This document shows, in pieces, positions 45,191-45,847 of a DNA stretch of 45,847 nucleotides. Within the stretch, counting starts at the first letter, position 1. Each line of letters starts with the position of its first letter. The position numbers and the translations under genes are program-made. The notes beneath the pieces were generated by a model. It saw only the letters and a program-made list of their open reading frames with translations. It did not search any database and was not told where the DNA came from. The stretch spans positions 1-45,847 of the forward strand of contig JAMCWB010000052.1 in NCBI GenBank assembly GCA_023475025.1. Direction: 5' to 3'. Source of the DNA: Gammaproteobacteria bacterium. Its GTDB lineage: Bacteria; Pseudomonadota; Gammaproteobacteria; Pseudomonadales; Pseudomonadaceae.

Positions 45191-45790
45191 CTAGCGGCGG
45201 CCACCCTGCTGTTTGAGGAAATTGGCCAAGAGTTCATGCCCCTGTTCGGACAGGATAGATTCCGGGTGGAACTGCACCCCTTCGATCTGAAATTCGCGGT
45301 GGCGCAGCCCCATGATTTCATCCACGCTGCCATCGGCGTACTGGGTCCAACTGGTCATTTCCAGGCAATCCGGCAGATTGTCCCGGCTCACCACCAGTGA
45401 ATGGTAGCGGGTTACCGTGAGCGGGTTGGCCAGACCGGCAAACACACCCTGATCAGTATGGAATACCGGGCTGGTCTTGCCATGCATGACCTGACGCGCC
45501 CGCACTACCTGACCACCGAAGGCCTGACCAATACTCTGATGCCCCAGGCAAATACCCAGAATCGGCAGCTGACCGGCGAAATGCGTGAGCACCGGCACCG
45601 ACACACCGGCCTCGGTCGGCGTGCAGGGGCCGGGGGAAATCACGATACGTTCGGGCTGCAGCTCAGCGATCTGCTCGATAGTCAGCTCGTCGTTGCGGAT
45701 CACCTTGACCTCGGCACCCAACTCACCAAAGTACTGCACCACGTTGTAGGTGAAGGAATCATAGTTGTCGATCATCAGCAGTTTAGTCAT
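45191..45790 (-). CDS. trpG: Anthranilate synthase, glutamine amidotransferase subunit
   Basis: A protein of 199 residues, a class I glutamine amidotransferase. It supplies ammonia to TrpE for anthranilate. Seen: [33 protein letters not shown], the catalytic cysteine in [17 protein letters not shown] and the His-Glu pair in [18 protein letters not shown]. trpE is not in the window and would lie upstream or elsewhere. The 57 bases left at the end (45791-45847) hold AGAGG before the ATG and an AT-rich stretch that could carry a -10. A pabA-type double role is also possible. Confidence 0.95.
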   Translation of the reverse strand: MTKLLMIDNYDSFTYNVVQYFGELGAEVKVIRNDELTIEQIAELQPERIVISPGPCTPTEAGVSVPVLTHFAGQLPILGICLGHQSIGQAFGGQVVRARQVMHGKTSPVFHTDQGVFAGLANPLTVTRYHSLVVSRDNLPDCLEMTSWTQYADGSVDEIMGLRHREFQIEGVQFHPESILSEQGHELLANFLKQQGGRR

Positions 45791-45847
45791 AACAACCTCT
45801 TGTTTTTTCTATATTTTTTATGCCGATGCTTCGATCAACGTTGCTCA

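Overview
The window looks like the chromosome of a Pseudomonas-type gammaproteobacterium, possibly of the Halopseudomonas / P. pertucinogena kind. This rests on gene order and protein character, not on a database search. It carries the Pseudomonas block tkt-epd-pgk-fba beside an ArsR/methyltransferase-metK pair, an ahcY with a SAH riboswitch leader next to metF, the glutarate block gcdR / gcdH-gcdG, and trpGDC.

Layout. 1-1378: a decayed mechanosensitive-channel gene joined to the 3' fragment of a beta-lactamase-like hydrolase. 1.4-4.4 kb: an apolipoprotein N-acyltransferase homologue, a PlsC-type acyltransferase and a small DksA/TraR zinc-finger protein. 4.5-13.6 kb: a signalling block with four GGDEF diguanylate cyclases, a response regulator with a CheC-like output domain, and a large SLC13/TrkA-C transporter. 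13.6-15.5 kb: a secreted PQQ-type sugar dehydrogenase and two small unknown proteins. 15.6-21.6 kb: fba, pgk, epd and tkt, all on the minus strand. 21.7-27.6 kb: the activated-methyl cycle (ArsR-methyltransferase regulator, metK, ahcY, metF) with a cytochrome c'-like lipoprotein between. 27.8-31 kb: a RhlE-type helicase, a DUF3617-like periplasmic protein and a tandem universal stress protein. 31-34.8 kb: glutarate/glutaryl-CoA catabolism. 34.9-43.2 kb: a five-gene type I restriction island. 43.3-45.8 kb: trpGDC.

Two things stand out. The first is the restriction island, ordered hsdM - hsdS - PrrC-like ATPase/HEPN nuclease - rhuM - hsdR. That is the layout of the E. coli prr locus, where an anticodon nuclease is held silent by a type IC restriction complex, with a rhuM gene added. 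The third gene is the size of PrrC and keeps an R-x3-E ... H set of residues. The HsdS linker holds three TAEL repeats encoded by perfect 12-bp units.

The second is a dense set of short non-coding repeats confined to 16.6-34 kb. (a) Three elements have a gap-free 53-bp core closed by 28-29 bp inverted arms. The core is shared between loci, but each locus has its own arm sequence, and the two inner hairpins show compensatory changes, so the element looks like a designed three-way junction. (b) Seven arrays of the heptamer GCTGAAA/GCTGGAA occur, most as facing inverted arms, and six of them start 0-16 bp after a stop codon. (c) Two copies of a nested palindromic CATTGCGAGGAG-type element lie after metK. 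I found no tRNA, rRNA, CRISPR array or insertion-sequence transposase.
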